64,000 nt of DNA from Bradyrhizobium glycinis (GTDB lineage Bacteria > Pseudomonadota > Alphaproteobacteria > Rhizobiales > Xanthobacteraceae). The DNA lies in contig NZ_JACCHQ010000013.1 in the NCBI RefSeq assembly GCF_016031655.1, forward strand, positions 62,001 through 126,000, given 5' to 3'. The stretch's first letter is position 1. The number at the start of each line of letters is the position of its first letter. The notes under the pieces are model-generated. The model was not told the origin of the DNA. It ran no database searches and saw nothing but the letters and a program-made list of their open reading frames with translations. This document shows, piece after piece, positions 1 to 8,551 of this stretch. The position numbers were made by a program, and so were the translations under genes.

Positions 1-178
1 TCGACGGCTTTTCCGTTTCGGCGCCACCGCAAGGCCTTACGACCGGCAATGGGCATGTTATCACGAACCGGCTTTTGGCAACGATGGCAAGGTGCCGCTC
101 CGACATCTGGCGACGGTCGCCTCGTACGCCGCAATTGGCAGTTGCAAAAACATTAACCTCCGGCGATGCTGGCGCTTG

Positions 179-892
179 ATGCCCGCCAAGCCGGACCACG
201 ACAAGAGCAAGCCTGAGGATACGCCGCATTATCACGGCCACCGTGAGCGGCTGCGCGAGCGCTTCTACAGCGCGGGCGCGGATGCGCTGAGCGATTACGA
301 GCTGCTCGAGATGGCGCTGTTTCCGGCGCTCCCACGGCGTGACACCAAGCCGCTCGCCAAGACGCTGATCAAGACCTTCGGCTCGTTCGCCGAGGTCGTG
401 CATGCGCCGGTGGCGCGCCTGCGCGAGGTCGACGGGGTCGGCGAGTCCGCGGTCAACCAGCTCAAGCTGATCGCCGCGGCGGCGCATCGCGTCGCAAAGG
501 GCGAGGTCAACAGCCGCAATGCGCTGTCATCCTGGAACGAGGTGATCGCTTATTGCCGCACCAGCATGGCGTTTGCCGACAAGGAGCAATTCCGCCTGCT
601 GTTCCTGGACAAGCGCAACCAGCTGATCGCCGACGAGGTGCAGCAGACCGGCACGGTCGACCACACTCCGGTCTATCCGCGCGAGGTGATCAAGCGCGCG
701 CTGGAATTATCGGCGACCGCTCTGATCCTGGTGCACAACCATCCTAGCGGCGATCCCTCGCCCTCGCAGGCCGACATCCAGATGACCAAGGCGATCATCG
801 ATATCGCAAAGCCGCTGGGGATTGCCGTGCACGACCACATTATCGTCGGCAAGAGCGGGCATGCGAGCCTGCGCGGGCTGCGGTTGATCTAG
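179..892 (+). CDS. radC: DNA repair protein RadC (JAB/JAMM domain)
   Basis: RadC-family protein of 237 aa. Near residues 186-199 it carries the JAMM-type metal site [14 protein letters not shown], preceded by the helix-hairpin-helix-like segment [18 protein letters not shown] that is usual in this family. The frame is open back to position 92, but the ATG at 179 ([11 protein letters not shown]) fits the family N-terminus better, because the upstream residues look like non-coding translation. RadC proteins are linked to DNA repair or recombination, but their biochemical role is unsettled. The gene converges on the Sel1 gene, with stop codons 6 bp apart. No gene was recognised in bases 1-178. 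Confidence 0.93.
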   Translation: MPAKPDHDKSKPEDTPHYHGHRERLRERFYSAGADALSDYELLEMALFPALPRRDTKPLAKTLIKTFGSFAEVVHAPVARLREVDGVGESAVNQLKLIAAAAHRVAKGEVNSRNALSSWNEVIAYCRTSMAFADKEQFRLLFLDKRNQLIADEVQQTGTVDHTPVYPREVIKRALELSATALILVHNHPSGDPSPSQADIQMTKAIIDIAKPLGIAVHDHIIVGKSGHASLRGLRLI

Positions 893-898
893 GCCAAA

Positions 899-1603
899 TC
901 AGAACGCCTGGTTTTTGGCGGCTCTCAAGTGGTCTTCCGCGGCTGTGATGCCGGCGAATGCCTTGAGCGTCAGAGCGGTCGGCTTCGGCTTCCATTCGGC
1001 AACCAGTTTCTCGGCCTTCTCGAGCTCCGGCTTCGACAACAGGGAAGCCATCTCGTTGACATTCTTGGCCGGCGCCACCTTCGAGAGCTTGAAATAGGCA
1101 TACGACAGGGAGAGATCCCTCGGCGTGCCCTTTCCTGCGGAATATGCCCGGGACAGGCTGAAGAGGGCGCTGGGAAGGCCCTGGTCGCCCGCCATCTTCC
1201 ACCATTTCAGCGCTTCTTCCGAATTTCCTTGCCGGTCATACATGAGCGCGACATCGTGCTGGGCACGCGCGTAACCGGCCTTGGCGGCCACAAGCTTGTA
1301 CTTCAATGCCTGATCTGGATCGGTTGCGACGACGCCCACGCCTTGCCCGTCATAATAACAGCCGAGCTTGTAGGCTCCGAGCGGATCGTTGGCCGCAGCC
1401 GATTTTTGAAACCACTCGAATGCCTGGCTGCGATCCTGCTGCGTGCCGATGCCGTTATTGTGCATCATGCCGACATGATATTGCGCCTCCGCATCTCCGC
1501 GATTGGCCAGCGCGACCATCGCATTGAAGGTGCGGGTGTCATTCGCGCCGGCGGGCGTTGCGAAAAGCAGAAGGCCCAAAAAGGCCAGGCCAACGAATTT
1601 CAT
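899..1603 (-). CDS. Exported Sel1-like repeat protein
   Basis: 234 aa starting MKFVGLAFLGLLLFATPAGA, a clear Sec signal peptide, so probably periplasmic. The body contains about three to four Sel1/TPR-like helical repeats, for example GDAEAQYHVGMMHNNGIG, DPLGAYKLGCYYDGQGVG and SALFSLSRAYSAGKGTPRD. Such repeats are protein-protein interaction scaffolds. The start at 1603 was chosen because the signal peptide begins there; the frame extends 9 codons upstream. The partner and function cannot be told from sequence. Confidence 0.85.
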   Translation of the reverse strand: MKFVGLAFLGLLLFATPAGANDTRTFNAMVALANRGDAEAQYHVGMMHNNGIGTQQDRSQAFEWFQKSAAANDPLGAYKLGCYYDGQGVGVVATDPDQALKYKLVAAKAGYARAQHDVALMYDRQGNSEEALKWWKMAGDQGLPSALFSLSRAYSAGKGTPRDLSLSYAYFKLSKVAPAKNVNEMASLLSKPELEKAEKLVAEWKPKPTALTLKAFAGITAAEDHLRAAKNQAF

Positions 1604-1718
1604 GTCAAAGCCCGATCGAGTCTGAACCATTCCGTCTTGGTCGCTCGAGACGGAGAAAAAGTTCGAAATCCGACGGATTCCAAAATCAGCGATTCTTGGC
1701 CGGTCCGGGTCCGTCCCA

Positions 1719-2093
1719 TCAGGGCTCCACCCAGCGCTGCACCGCCTCGGCGGTGTCAGCAGGCGTGGTGTTGAAGCAGATCGCGGCGTCCGGCGCCAAA
1801 CGGTGGACGAGGTTGAGCACCTTCTCGAACAGCAGCAGACGCTCCCTGGGCTCGCGCAGGCCGGCGCCGATCACGATGCAGTCGAAGCGCTCATCGCGCA
1901 GCGCGGCCACCACACCGGCTTCGGCTGTGGCATCGAGATCGATCAGGCAGCTCGTGACCTCGAAGCCGAGATCGCGCAGGCGCAACAGCTGCGCCTCGAT
2001 ATAGTCGCGCAGGAGCTCCGGCGTCAGCTGCGGGAATGTGTTGTAGTTGGCATTGCCGGGTTCGATGCCGATCGCGAGGACGCGCTTGGCCAT
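1719..2093 (-). CDS. Conserved hypothetical protein, alpha/beta fold likely
   Basis: 124 aa, not recognised as a named family. The pattern of a hydrophobic strand at the N-terminus (KRVLAIGIEP), a long helix, a second strand (VTSCLIDLDATAE) and a third (FDCIVIGAGLRE) suggests a small Rossmann-like or receiver-like alpha/beta domain. It lacks the conserved Asp/Lys set of response regulators. The start MAKRVL at 2093 was preferred to the one three codons upstream. It has no signal peptide or membrane segment and is probably cytoplasmic. Confidence 0.7.
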   Translation of the reverse strand: MAKRVLAIGIEPGNANYNTFPQLTPELLRDYIEAQLLRLRDLGFEVTSCLIDLDATAEAGVVAALRDERFDCIVIGAGLREPRERLLLFEKVLNLVHRLAPDAAICFNTTPADTAEAVQRWVEP

Positions 2094-2347
2094 GCAGGAC
2101 ACTCCTTGCCGGACCGTCTCGCCTCGCTAACGGAAAGATGGCCGTGCCGGTTCCCTGAGCGGTGGCCGCCTCGCCCTGGTTCTACCGATGATTTCCCGCC
2201 CAAGCTGTAAGCCATTTCACATGCGCCGGGCCGGTGAGCTGCCAGACTTTCGGCAGATCACGCTGGTCTCGGGCACCGATCACGACGCCTGACTAACTTT
2301 GGTTTGCACGGCAAGTCGATCATTCAATCAATTTGCGGGAGCGGAAG

Positions 2348-3742
2348 ATGATCTCATTCGAGAGTTTCAAGAACGAATACGAGCGGAATTGGGCCGGTCT
2401 CGAAATCCGGCCCGGGCGCCTTGCCGAGGCGAATGCCATCGCCCGCAAGGCGCTCAACAGCAAGGCGACGTATCAGCAGATCGAGCGGCTGACCGGCGTT
2501 CCCTGGTACTTTACCGCGCTCTGCCACTACCGGGAATCCAATTTCGATTTCGACACCTATCTGGGCAACGGCGAGTCGCTTCATCGCACGACGACGATCG
2601 TTCCGAAAGGGCGTGGTCCGTTCGCCACCTTCGTGGATGGCGCCGTGGACGCGTTCAGAATCGAGAACTTCATCGGCGCCCGCGATTGGGGCATCGCGCG
2701 GATGCTCTTCCGCCTCGAGGCGTTCAACGGCTTCGGCTATCATTCCAAGGGCGTCAATTCGCCCTATCTCTACGGCGGCTCGACCCTGTACGGCCCACCG
2801 GAAGCACGAGCCGGAAAATTCGTCCGCGACCATGTGTTCGATCCCGGTCATGTCGATGGCCAGCTCGGCACGGCGGTGATCCTGCGTGCGATGATGGCGC
2901 TGGATTCGTCGATCACGCTCGACGACGGCCCGCAATTCGCCGGTCGCACCGAGCCCGAGGACGATGTGGCCTCGACGGTCGTTCTGATGCAGCAGGCGCT
3001 GAACAAACTCGGCGCCAATCCGCCGCTGGTCGAGGACGGCATCTGCGGGCCGAAGACCAGGGCCGCCGTCTCGCTGTTTCAGCAGCAGAACGGCCTGAGG
3101 GACACAGGATTGCTCGACGCCGCGACAGTCGCCGCCATCACGCGCGCGATGCAGCAGCCGGGCCCGGCCGGACAGACAAGCGATCTCTCGCAGATCCTTA
3201 AGCGGTTGGAAGACCTCACACAAGTGCTGCGACCGCCCGCAAGCGGCGGGACGCTGCCGGCGATCGTGCCGGGCAACACATTGCCCGCCACCAACGATCC
3301 CGTCAGCCTGTTCGAACGGCTGTTCTCCCTGATCAACAAGACGGCGCCGATGCCGGGACCCGTTGCCCCGATGAACCCCGCCCCCGTCGATCAGCTGAAG
3401 CAGGTCGTCGATTTGCTCAGCACCCTGCTCGACAACGGCGGCGGCAAGCCGATGCTCGGCCAGGTCAACGGCGCACTCGGCGAGACGATCGGCAAGCTGC
3501 TCGACGGCAAGAAGACCGCGCTCGGCCTCGGCGGCTCGCTGATCACCGCGCTGCTATCGTCGGTGACGGCAAGCCCGAATGCGGGCGGCCTTGCCGGGCT
3601 GCTCGGAACGATCGTGTCGGCAGTGCCCGGCCTTGGCCAGTTCGCGATGCCGATCTCGCTCGCGCTCGCCGCCTGGGGTGTGCTCGGCAAGATGGAAAAA
3701 TGGGCGCAAGGCACCGCGCCGCGGCCGAAGGTGACGACGTAA
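2348..3742 (+). CDS. Lysozyme-like protein with peptidoglycan-binding domain and hydrophobic C-terminus
   Basis: 464 aa. The N-terminal part (about residues 1-195) resembles the COG5526 lysozyme-like family, with the segment ALCHYRESNFDFDTYLGNG likely holding the catalytic Glu. A PG_binding_1-type domain follows (about 215-270; DGICGPKTRAAVSLFQQQNG). A Pro-rich linker then leads to a C-terminal region rich in Gly/Ala/Leu (GLAGLLGTIVSAVPGLG) that could insert in a membrane. The ATG at 2348 has a purine-rich ribosome site (GGGAGCGGAAG), and no signal peptide is visible. The architecture is endolysin-like, but no phage genes lie nearby. Confidence 0.8.
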   Translation: MISFESFKNEYERNWAGLEIRPGRLAEANAIARKALNSKATYQQIERLTGVPWYFTALCHYRESNFDFDTYLGNGESLHRTTTIVPKGRGPFATFVDGAVDAFRIENFIGARDWGIARMLFRLEAFNGFGYHSKGVNSPYLYGGSTLYGPPEARAGKFVRDHVFDPGHVDGQLGTAVILRAMMALDSSITLDDGPQFAGRTEPEDDVASTVVLMQQALNKLGANPPLVEDGICGPKTRAAVSLFQQQNGLRDTGLLDAATVAAITRAMQQPGPAGQTSDLSQILKRLEDLTQVLRPPASGGTLPAIVPGNTLPATNDPVSLFERLFSLINKTAPMPGPVAPMNPAPVDQLKQVVDLLSTLLDNGGGKPMLGQVNGALGETIGKLLDGKKTALGLGGSLITALLSSVTASPNAGGLAGLLGTIVSAVPGLGQFAMPISLALAAWGVLGKMEKWAQGTAPRPKVTT

Positions 3743-3776
3743 GGAGATCGGGCTCGGGATGCTTCTCCAGGAATAG

Positions 3777-3875
3777 GTGCGCTCCCTGCCCACTTGCGGG
3801 TGAGGGTTGGGGAGAGGGTATCCCCACAATCGAGAACCCGCGAGAGGAGAAAGCCCTCACCCGGCGCTCGCCCTC
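3777..3875. repeat. Palindromic intergenic repeat, family A (copy 1)
   Basis: Inverted-repeat element of the CTCTCCC...GGGAGAGG type with a GGGTGAGGG/CCCTCACCC outer arm and GCGCGAAGCGCC-like segments. Seven related copies occur in this window, always between genes. This copy fills the gap between the lysozyme-like gene and the inhibitor-like gene, which converge. Confidence 0.65.
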
Positions 3876-3877
3876 GC

Positions 3878-4570
3878 CTACTGGCGCAGCATGATCAGGG
3901 GATCGGCGGTGTCGGGGACGCGGCGCCACTGGGCGTTGTCGTCGGCCTCGAACTGCCAGGCGTCGCCTGATTTCGACATCAGGATGATCTGGCCGCGCTC
4001 GAGCCGCCATTGCGTCGGGTTGAACTGCGCGATCGCGGCGTCGCATCTCGGCTTCAGGAAGACCTGGAAATTGTCCGGGCCCGCTTCGGTGTTGGTCAGC
4101 GTCAGCCCGCACACCGGCTGGCCGTTGCGGCGCACCATGGACCAGTCGCCGATCATCTGGTCCATCGACTTCGCCATCGAACGCGCGGCGGCGAGATCCT
4201 GCAGAATGTAGACGCCCTCGCCCTGGCGCAGGCCCTCGAAGATGCCGGCCTCGACCTCGGTGAAATCGATCACGGCTTCGCCGGTCGCATCCTGCAGGCG
4301 CACGATGTCGAGGCCCCTCACGCTCCAGGCTACGATGTCCTTGGTGAAGGGCAGCGCGGTCTTGCAGGCCGGCTCCAGCTCCAGCTTGAAACCCTGGCCA
4401 GCGGCGTCACCCTTGAGCGTGACGACGCAGGTCTTGCTGCGCTCGGTGGTCGAGAGCTCCCACTGTCCGGGCATCTGCTTCTTCAGGCTCGTCGCATCCT
4501 GCGCATGCGCGATGCCGACCGAGGCTAGATAAGCCGCGACGGCGAATGCGACGAGGCGAAGAGAGATCAT
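3878..4570 (-). CDS. Exported protein with two AprI/Inh-type (metalloprotease inhibitor-like) domains
   Basis: 230 aa with signal peptide MISLRLVAFAVAAYLASVGI ending AHAQ. Two tandem copies of an AprI/Inh-like beta-barrel unit can be read: GQWELSTTERSKTCVVTLKG to about residue 115, and GDWSMVRRNGQPVCGLTLTN to the end. Each begins G-x-W and has a Cys pair (KTC...PAC; PVC...PRC) that could form a disulfide. Known family members inhibit secreted serralysin-type proteases in the periplasm. No protease gene is adjacent. The start codon overlaps the dehydrogenase stop by one base (TGATG), so it is the last gene of that operon. Confidence 0.8.
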   Translation of the reverse strand: MISLRLVAFAVAAYLASVGIAHAQDATSLKKQMPGQWELSTTERSKTCVVTLKGDAAGQGFKLELEPACKTALPFTKDIVAWSVRGLDIVRLQDATGEAVIDFTEVEAGIFEGLRQGEGVYILQDLAAARSMAKSMDQMIGDWSMVRRNGQPVCGLTLTNTEAGPDNFQVFLKPRCDAAIAQFNPTQWRLERGQIILMSKSGDAWQFEADDNAQWRRVPDTADPLIMLRQ

Positions 4571-5559
4571 CAGCGCCCCTTGACCGGCGTTTCCGCAACC
4601 GGGGTCAGCGGCGCCTTGCCGGCGAACCAGGCCTTGAGATTGTCGACTACGAGTTGGTCCATGGCGTTGCGCGTCACCACTGAGGCGGAGCCGATATGCG
4701 GCAGCAGCACCACGTTCTGCATGGACTTGAGCTCGTCGGGCACGTTCGGCTCGGCCGCGAACACGTCGAGGCCGGCGGCGAGAATGGTGCCCGACTTCAG
4801 CGCCTCGATCAGCGCGGGCTCGTCGACCACCGAGCCGCGGGCGACGTTGACCAGCACGCCGCGCGGACCGAGCGCCTTGAGCACCTCGGCATTGATCATC
4901 TTGCTGGTCGAGGCGCCGCCGGGCACGATCACAACAAGCGTGTCGACGGCTTTCGCCATCTCGATCAGGTCAGGGTAGTGCTTGTAGGCAACGTCCTTGG
5001 AGGGGTTGCGCGAGTGGTAGACCACCGGCACCAGCGAGGCATCGAGCCGGCGCGCGATGGCCTGGCCGATCCGGCCCATGCCGACGATGCCGACCTTGCG
5101 GTCGCGCAGCGAGCCGACGCTGAGCGGATAGTTCTGGGTCTGCCAGAGCCCGGACCGCACATAGCGGTCGGCCTTGATGAACTCGCGCAACGTCGCGATC
5201 AGAAGGCCCATCGCGACGTCGGCGACCTCCTCGGTCAAGACGTCCGGCGTGTTGGTGACGACGATGTTGTGCTCGGCCGCATATTTGGCATCGATGTGGT
5301 CGTAGCCGACGCCGAAGCTTGCCACCATCTCGATGTTGGGCAGCTGCGACAGCGAGTCCTTGTCCGCGCGCACGGTGTGGTAGGTCACCGCGACGCCGCG
5401 GATCCTGTCGCGGACCGCGGGCGTCAGCCGCTCGAGATCGCCGCGCGTCTCCGCCTTGTGCACGACGAAATGATCGGAAAAGCCGTTCTCGAGGATCGGC
5501 CGCACCGGCCCATAGATCAGAAGGTCGATCTTTTCGGACGAAATCGAACCGGCAGCCAT
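4570..5559 (-). CDS. D-isomer-specific 2-hydroxyacid dehydrogenase (glyoxylate/hydroxypyruvate reductase-like)
   Basis: 329 aa NAD(P)H-dependent 2-hydroxyacid dehydrogenase. The dinucleotide fold motif is GMGRIGQAIARRL. The catalytic triad residues are visible as Arg in ARGSVVDEPAL, Glu in DVFAAEPNVPDEL and His in LLPHIGSAS. It interconverts 2-keto and D-2-hydroxy acids such as glyoxylate/glycolate or hydroxypyruvate/glycerate; the exact substrate is not readable. It overlaps the ABC permease gene upstream by one base and the inhibitor-like gene downstream by one base. It may therefore process the imported compound. Confidence 0.9.
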   Translation of the reverse strand: MAAGSISSEKIDLLIYGPVRPILENGFSDHFVVHKAETRGDLERLTPAVRDRIRGVAVTYHTVRADKDSLSQLPNIEMVASFGVGYDHIDAKYAAEHNIVVTNTPDVLTEEVADVAMGLLIATLREFIKADRYVRSGLWQTQNYPLSVGSLRDRKVGIVGMGRIGQAIARRLDASLVPVVYHSRNPSKDVAYKHYPDLIEMAKAVDTLVVIVPGGASTSKMINAEVLKALGPRGVLVNVARGSVVDEPALIEALKSGTILAAGLDVFAAEPNVPDELKSMQNVVLLPHIGSASVVTRNAMDQLVVDNLKAWFAGKAPLTPVAETPVKGR

Positions 5560-6377
5560 CAGTTTTCCTTTCCAAGCGCGCTCTCATGCCAGCGCCGTAA
5601 AACGAGGTGGGAAACTAGCGCCAGCACCCCATAGATGACAATCCCGGCCAGCGACAACAGAAGCAGCGCGGCGAACATGCGGGGTATGTTCAAGCGATAG
5701 CCTGACTCGGCGATCCTGTAGGCGAGCCCGGAGCCGGCGCCGGCCGTTCCGGCCGCGATCTCGGCCACGACCGCGCCGATCAGCGACAGTCCGCCGGCGA
5801 TGCGCAGGCCGCCGAGAATGTAGGGCAGCGCCGCCGGCAGCTTGAGAAAGCGCAGGGTCTGCGGCTTCGATGCGCCATAGAGCTGGAACAGGCCGGCGAG
5901 ATTGCGGTCCACCGAGTTCAGCCCGAGCGTGGTGTTCGACAGCACCGGGAAGAATGCGACGATGAAGGCGCAGACGACGACCGCGGTCTGCTGCTCCAGA
6001 TAGATCAGCAGGAGCGGCGCGATCGCGATGACAGGCGTCACCTGGAGCACGATGGCATAGGGGAACAGCGAATATTCCACCCATTTCGACTGATTGAACA
6101 GCAGCGCCAGCGCGATGCCGCCGATGCTGGCGGCGACAAAGCCTTCGAGCGTGGTTGCAAGCGTGGTCGCCAGCGATTGTGACAGCACCGCCCAGTCCTT
6201 GATCAGTGTCAGCACGATGATTGAGGGCGCCGGCAGCACGTAGGGCGGGATCTCCCGGATGCGGACCACGAGTTCCCAGGCAAGGAGGCCGGCCGCGAAG
6301 ACGATGACGGGCAGCACCAAGCGCAGCGCGCGTTGCGCATGGGACGATTTTGCGGGCACAGGAGCTTGCGCGCTCAT
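5559..6377 (-). CDS. ABC transporter permease, NitT/TauT (SsuC-like) family
   Basis: 272 aa integral membrane permease of the BPD_transp_1 type. Several hydrophobic segments are seen (for example LVLPVIVFAAGLLAWELVV at the N-terminus). The EAA-like cytoplasmic loop is around FLKLPAALPYILGGLRIAGG. The ATG at 6377 gives a 4-bp ATGA overlap with the ATP-binding gene, which decides the start. With that gene and the binding protein it forms a complete importer of the nitrate/sulfonate/pyrimidine-precursor class. Confidence 0.9.
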   Translation of the reverse strand: MSAQAPVPAKSSHAQRALRLVLPVIVFAAGLLAWELVVRIREIPPYVLPAPSIIVLTLIKDWAVLSQSLATTLATTLEGFVAASIGGIALALLFNQSKWVEYSLFPYAIVLQVTPVIAIAPLLLIYLEQQTAVVVCAFIVAFFPVLSNTTLGLNSVDRNLAGLFQLYGASKPQTLRFLKLPAALPYILGGLRIAGGLSLIGAVVAEIAAGTAGAGSGLAYRIAESGYRLNIPRMFAALLLLSLAGIVIYGVLALVSHLVLRRWHESALGKEN

Positions 6378-7189
6378 AGCGTCGATTGCTCCGAATAGGA
6401 CGGCGCCAGCGCGGCGGACACGCGTCGGCAATAATCGGAATAGGCCGCCGAGGTGCGAAACTCCTCACCGCGCGGCTCGACCGTCTCGATACGGATGTCG
6501 GCCTGGATGCGGCCGGGGCGCGCCGTCATGACCACGACGCGCTGCGACAGATAGACCGATTCGAACACCGAATGGGTGACGAAGATGACGGTCTTGCGCA
6601 GGGACCGCCACAGCGCGAGCAGATCGTTGTTGAGGCGGAAGCGCGTGATCTCGTCGAGCGCGGCGAACGGCTCGTCCATCAGGAGGATATCCGGATCGGT
6701 GACGAGCGCACGCGCCAGCGACACCCGCATCTTCATGCCGCCGGAGAGCTCGCGCGGAAAGCTATCCGCGAAATCGGCAAGGCCGACGCTGGCCAAAGCC
6801 GCATCGGCACGCGCGCGCCCCTCCGCCTTCGGCACGCCGCCGAGCTTTAGCGGCAGCCGCACGTTCTCACGGACGTTGGCCCAGGGCATCAGGGTCGGCT
6901 CCTGGAACACGAAGCCGATGCCGTGGCCGGGCTGTGGCACGCCCTCGTGCCGTGCCACCCGCACCGTGCCCGATGACGGCGCGCTGAGCTCGGCGATCAG
7001 CCGCAACACCGTCGACTTGCCGCAGCCGGACGGGCCCAGCAGCGAGATGAACTCGCCCTTGCGGACGGCAAGGTCGAACGGGCCGAGCGCCATCACGCCG
7101 TTGTCGTAAACCTTCGTCACGCCGCGCAGGCTGACGGCGAGAGCCGTCAGGCTGGCCTCGACGGCGGGCGACGGATTGCGCTCTACCAT
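6374..7189 (-). CDS. ABC transporter ATP-binding protein, NitT/TauT (SsuB-like) family
   Basis: 271 aa ATPase with all expected motifs: Walker A GPSGCGKST, Q-loop FVFQEPTLMPW, signature LSGGMKMRVSLARAL, Walker B ILLMDEPFAALDE and the switch His in VTHSVFES. It energises the importer with the neighbouring permease. The ATG at 7189 (MVERNPSPAVEA) was chosen because the frame further upstream runs into an intergenic palindromic repeat. Confidence 0.92.
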   Translation of the reverse strand: MVERNPSPAVEASLTALAVSLRGVTKVYDNGVMALGPFDLAVRKGEFISLLGPSGCGKSTVLRLIAELSAPSSGTVRVARHEGVPQPGHGIGFVFQEPTLMPWANVRENVRLPLKLGGVPKAEGRARADAALASVGLADFADSFPRELSGGMKMRVSLARALVTDPDILLMDEPFAALDEITRFRLNNDLLALWRSLRKTVIFVTHSVFESVYLSQRVVVMTARPGRIQADIRIETVEPRGEEFRTSAAYSDYCRRVSAALAPSYSEQSTL

Positions 7190-7220
7190 TGAGAGCGGGC
7201 TGCTGTGTTTCGGGCCCCCT

Positions 7221-7350
7221 TCACCTCTCCCCAACGGGGAGAGGTCGCGCCGAAGGCGCGGGTGAGGGGCCTCAGGTCCCACGAGAGAGCGTAACCCCTC
7301 ACCCGCATCGCATCTTGTGATGCGATGCGACCTCTCCCTTCGGGAGAGGT
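7221..7350. repeat. Palindromic intergenic repeat, family A (copy 2)
   Basis: Long inverted repeat: CACCTCTCCCCAACGGGGAG with GCGCCGAAGGCGCG on the left, and CCCTCACCCGCATCGCATC, CCTCTCCCTTCGGGAGAGGT on the right. It separates the binding-protein gene (7390-8412) from the ATPase of the same importer. It could therefore form a transcript hairpin that sets their relative expression. Confidence 0.75.
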
Positions 7351-7389
7351 GAGCCCCAGTCGCACCGGCGTGCCCGATCTCAGCATGCG

Positions 7390-8412
7390 TTACGGCTTGT
7401 TCGGGCGCAGCTCGACCCCGACGCCCTTGTTGACGAAGCGCAGCGTGTAGGACTTGCGATAGTCGAGATCCGCCTTCACGACGCCGGCCTTGACCATCTT
7501 GTTGAAGAAGGAGGCATAGCGCTCGTCGCTCATCGCACCGATGCCGTTCTTCAAGCTGTCGCCGGAATCGACGATGCCGTGCTCCTTCATCTTGGCGACG
7601 GAATAGGCCAGGAGATCGTCGGTCATCTCCGGGTTCAGCTGCTTGATCAGGGCATTGCCGGCGGAATTGTCGCGGTAGATGTAATTGTACCAGCCGATCA
7701 TGGAGGCATCGACGAAGCGCTGGACCAGGTCAGGCTTCTTCTCGACGATCTCGCGGCGGGTCTCGATCAGCGTCGAATAGGTGTTGAAGCCGTAATCGGC
7801 AAGCAGCAGCACATTGGGCTTGAAGCCGGCGGCCTTCTCGACCGCGAAGGGCTCGGAGGTGACGTAACCCTGCATGGCGCTCTTGGGATTGGCGATGAAG
7901 GGCTGCGGATTGAAATTGTAGGGGCGGACGTTCTTCTCGCTGAAGCCATATTCGGATTTCAGCCATTGGAAATAGCTGGTCATGCCTTCCTTGGAGACGA
8001 ACAGCGTCAGCGGCTTGAGGTCCTCGATCTTGGTGACCTTGGCGTCGGGCTGCGTCAGCATCACCTGCGGATCCTTCTGGAACACCGCGGCGATGGTGAC
8101 GACGGGGACGTTGTTGGCGACGGCGTCGAACGACATCAGCGTATTCGCGGCCATGAAGAAATCGATCTTGCCGGCGATCAGCAGCATCCGGTTGTTCTCG
8201 TTGGGACCGCCGGGGACGATGGTGACGTCGAGGCCGTATTTCTTGTAGGTGCCGTCGGCGACCGCCTGGAAGAAGCCGCCATGCTCGGCCTCGGCGACCC
8301 AGTTGGTGCCGAAGGTGACCTTGTCGAGCGTCTCGGCACGCGCCGAGATGCTTCCGACCCAAGCGGCCATCAGGCCCGCAATTAACGCTCGCCGCAGATG
8401 AAAGGGGGTCAT
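7390..8412 (-). CDS. ABC transporter substrate-binding protein, NMT1/THI5-like
   Basis: 340 aa with a signal peptide (HLRRALIAGLMAAWVGSISA, cleavage after ARA). The mature start KVTFGTNWVAEAEHGGFFQA matches the NMT1/THI5-like type, which includes pyrimidine-precursor and riboflavin binding proteins as well as nitrate/sulfonate ones. It is the first gene of the operon with ATPase, permease, dehydrogenase and inhibitor-like protein. The start was set at the ATG at 8412, directly before the signal peptide; the frame extends 60 codons further but through promoter sequence. Confidence 0.88.
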   Translation of the reverse strand: MTPFHLRRALIAGLMAAWVGSISARAETLDKVTFGTNWVAEAEHGGFFQAVADGTYKKYGLDVTIVPGGPNENNRMLLIAGKIDFFMAANTLMSFDAVANNVPVVTIAAVFQKDPQVMLTQPDAKVTKIEDLKPLTLFVSKEGMTSYFQWLKSEYGFSEKNVRPYNFNPQPFIANPKSAMQGYVTSEPFAVEKAAGFKPNVLLLADYGFNTYSTLIETRREIVEKKPDLVQRFVDASMIGWYNYIYRDNSAGNALIKQLNPEMTDDLLAYSVAKMKEHGIVDSGDSLKNGIGAMSDERYASFFNKMVKAGVVKADLDYRKSYTLRFVNKGVGVELRPNKP

Positions 8413-8476
8413 GATGGCACTCCGTCGATCTTGGCTGGCCGATATGAAGGCAACGCGATAAAACTGCATGACATTC

Positions 8477-8507
8477 GGGGACGCGCGCCGACGAGGTCCG
8501 CGTCCCC
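8477..8507. promoter_or_regulatory. Inverted repeat in divergent promoter region (possible operator)
   Basis: Perfect 9-bp arms GGGGACGCG and CGCGTCCCC separated by 13 bp, between the divergent starts of the binding-protein gene (8412) and the creatininase-family gene (8552). The position suits a regulator or a hairpin controlling both. No regulator gene is adjacent, so this is inference only. Confidence 0.4.
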
Positions 8508-8551
8508 TCATACCCCAAATTACGTGACAAATTCGGGCAAAGAAACCCACG

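Noticed and set aside
92-178. N-terminal extension of RadC from position 92
   Set aside because: The extra 29 residues do not look like the family and the ATG at 179 gives a normal RadC N-terminus.
2348-3742. Prophage remnant
   Set aside because: Only one endolysin-like gene; no capsid, tail, integrase or regulator genes nearby, so there is no support for a prophage.
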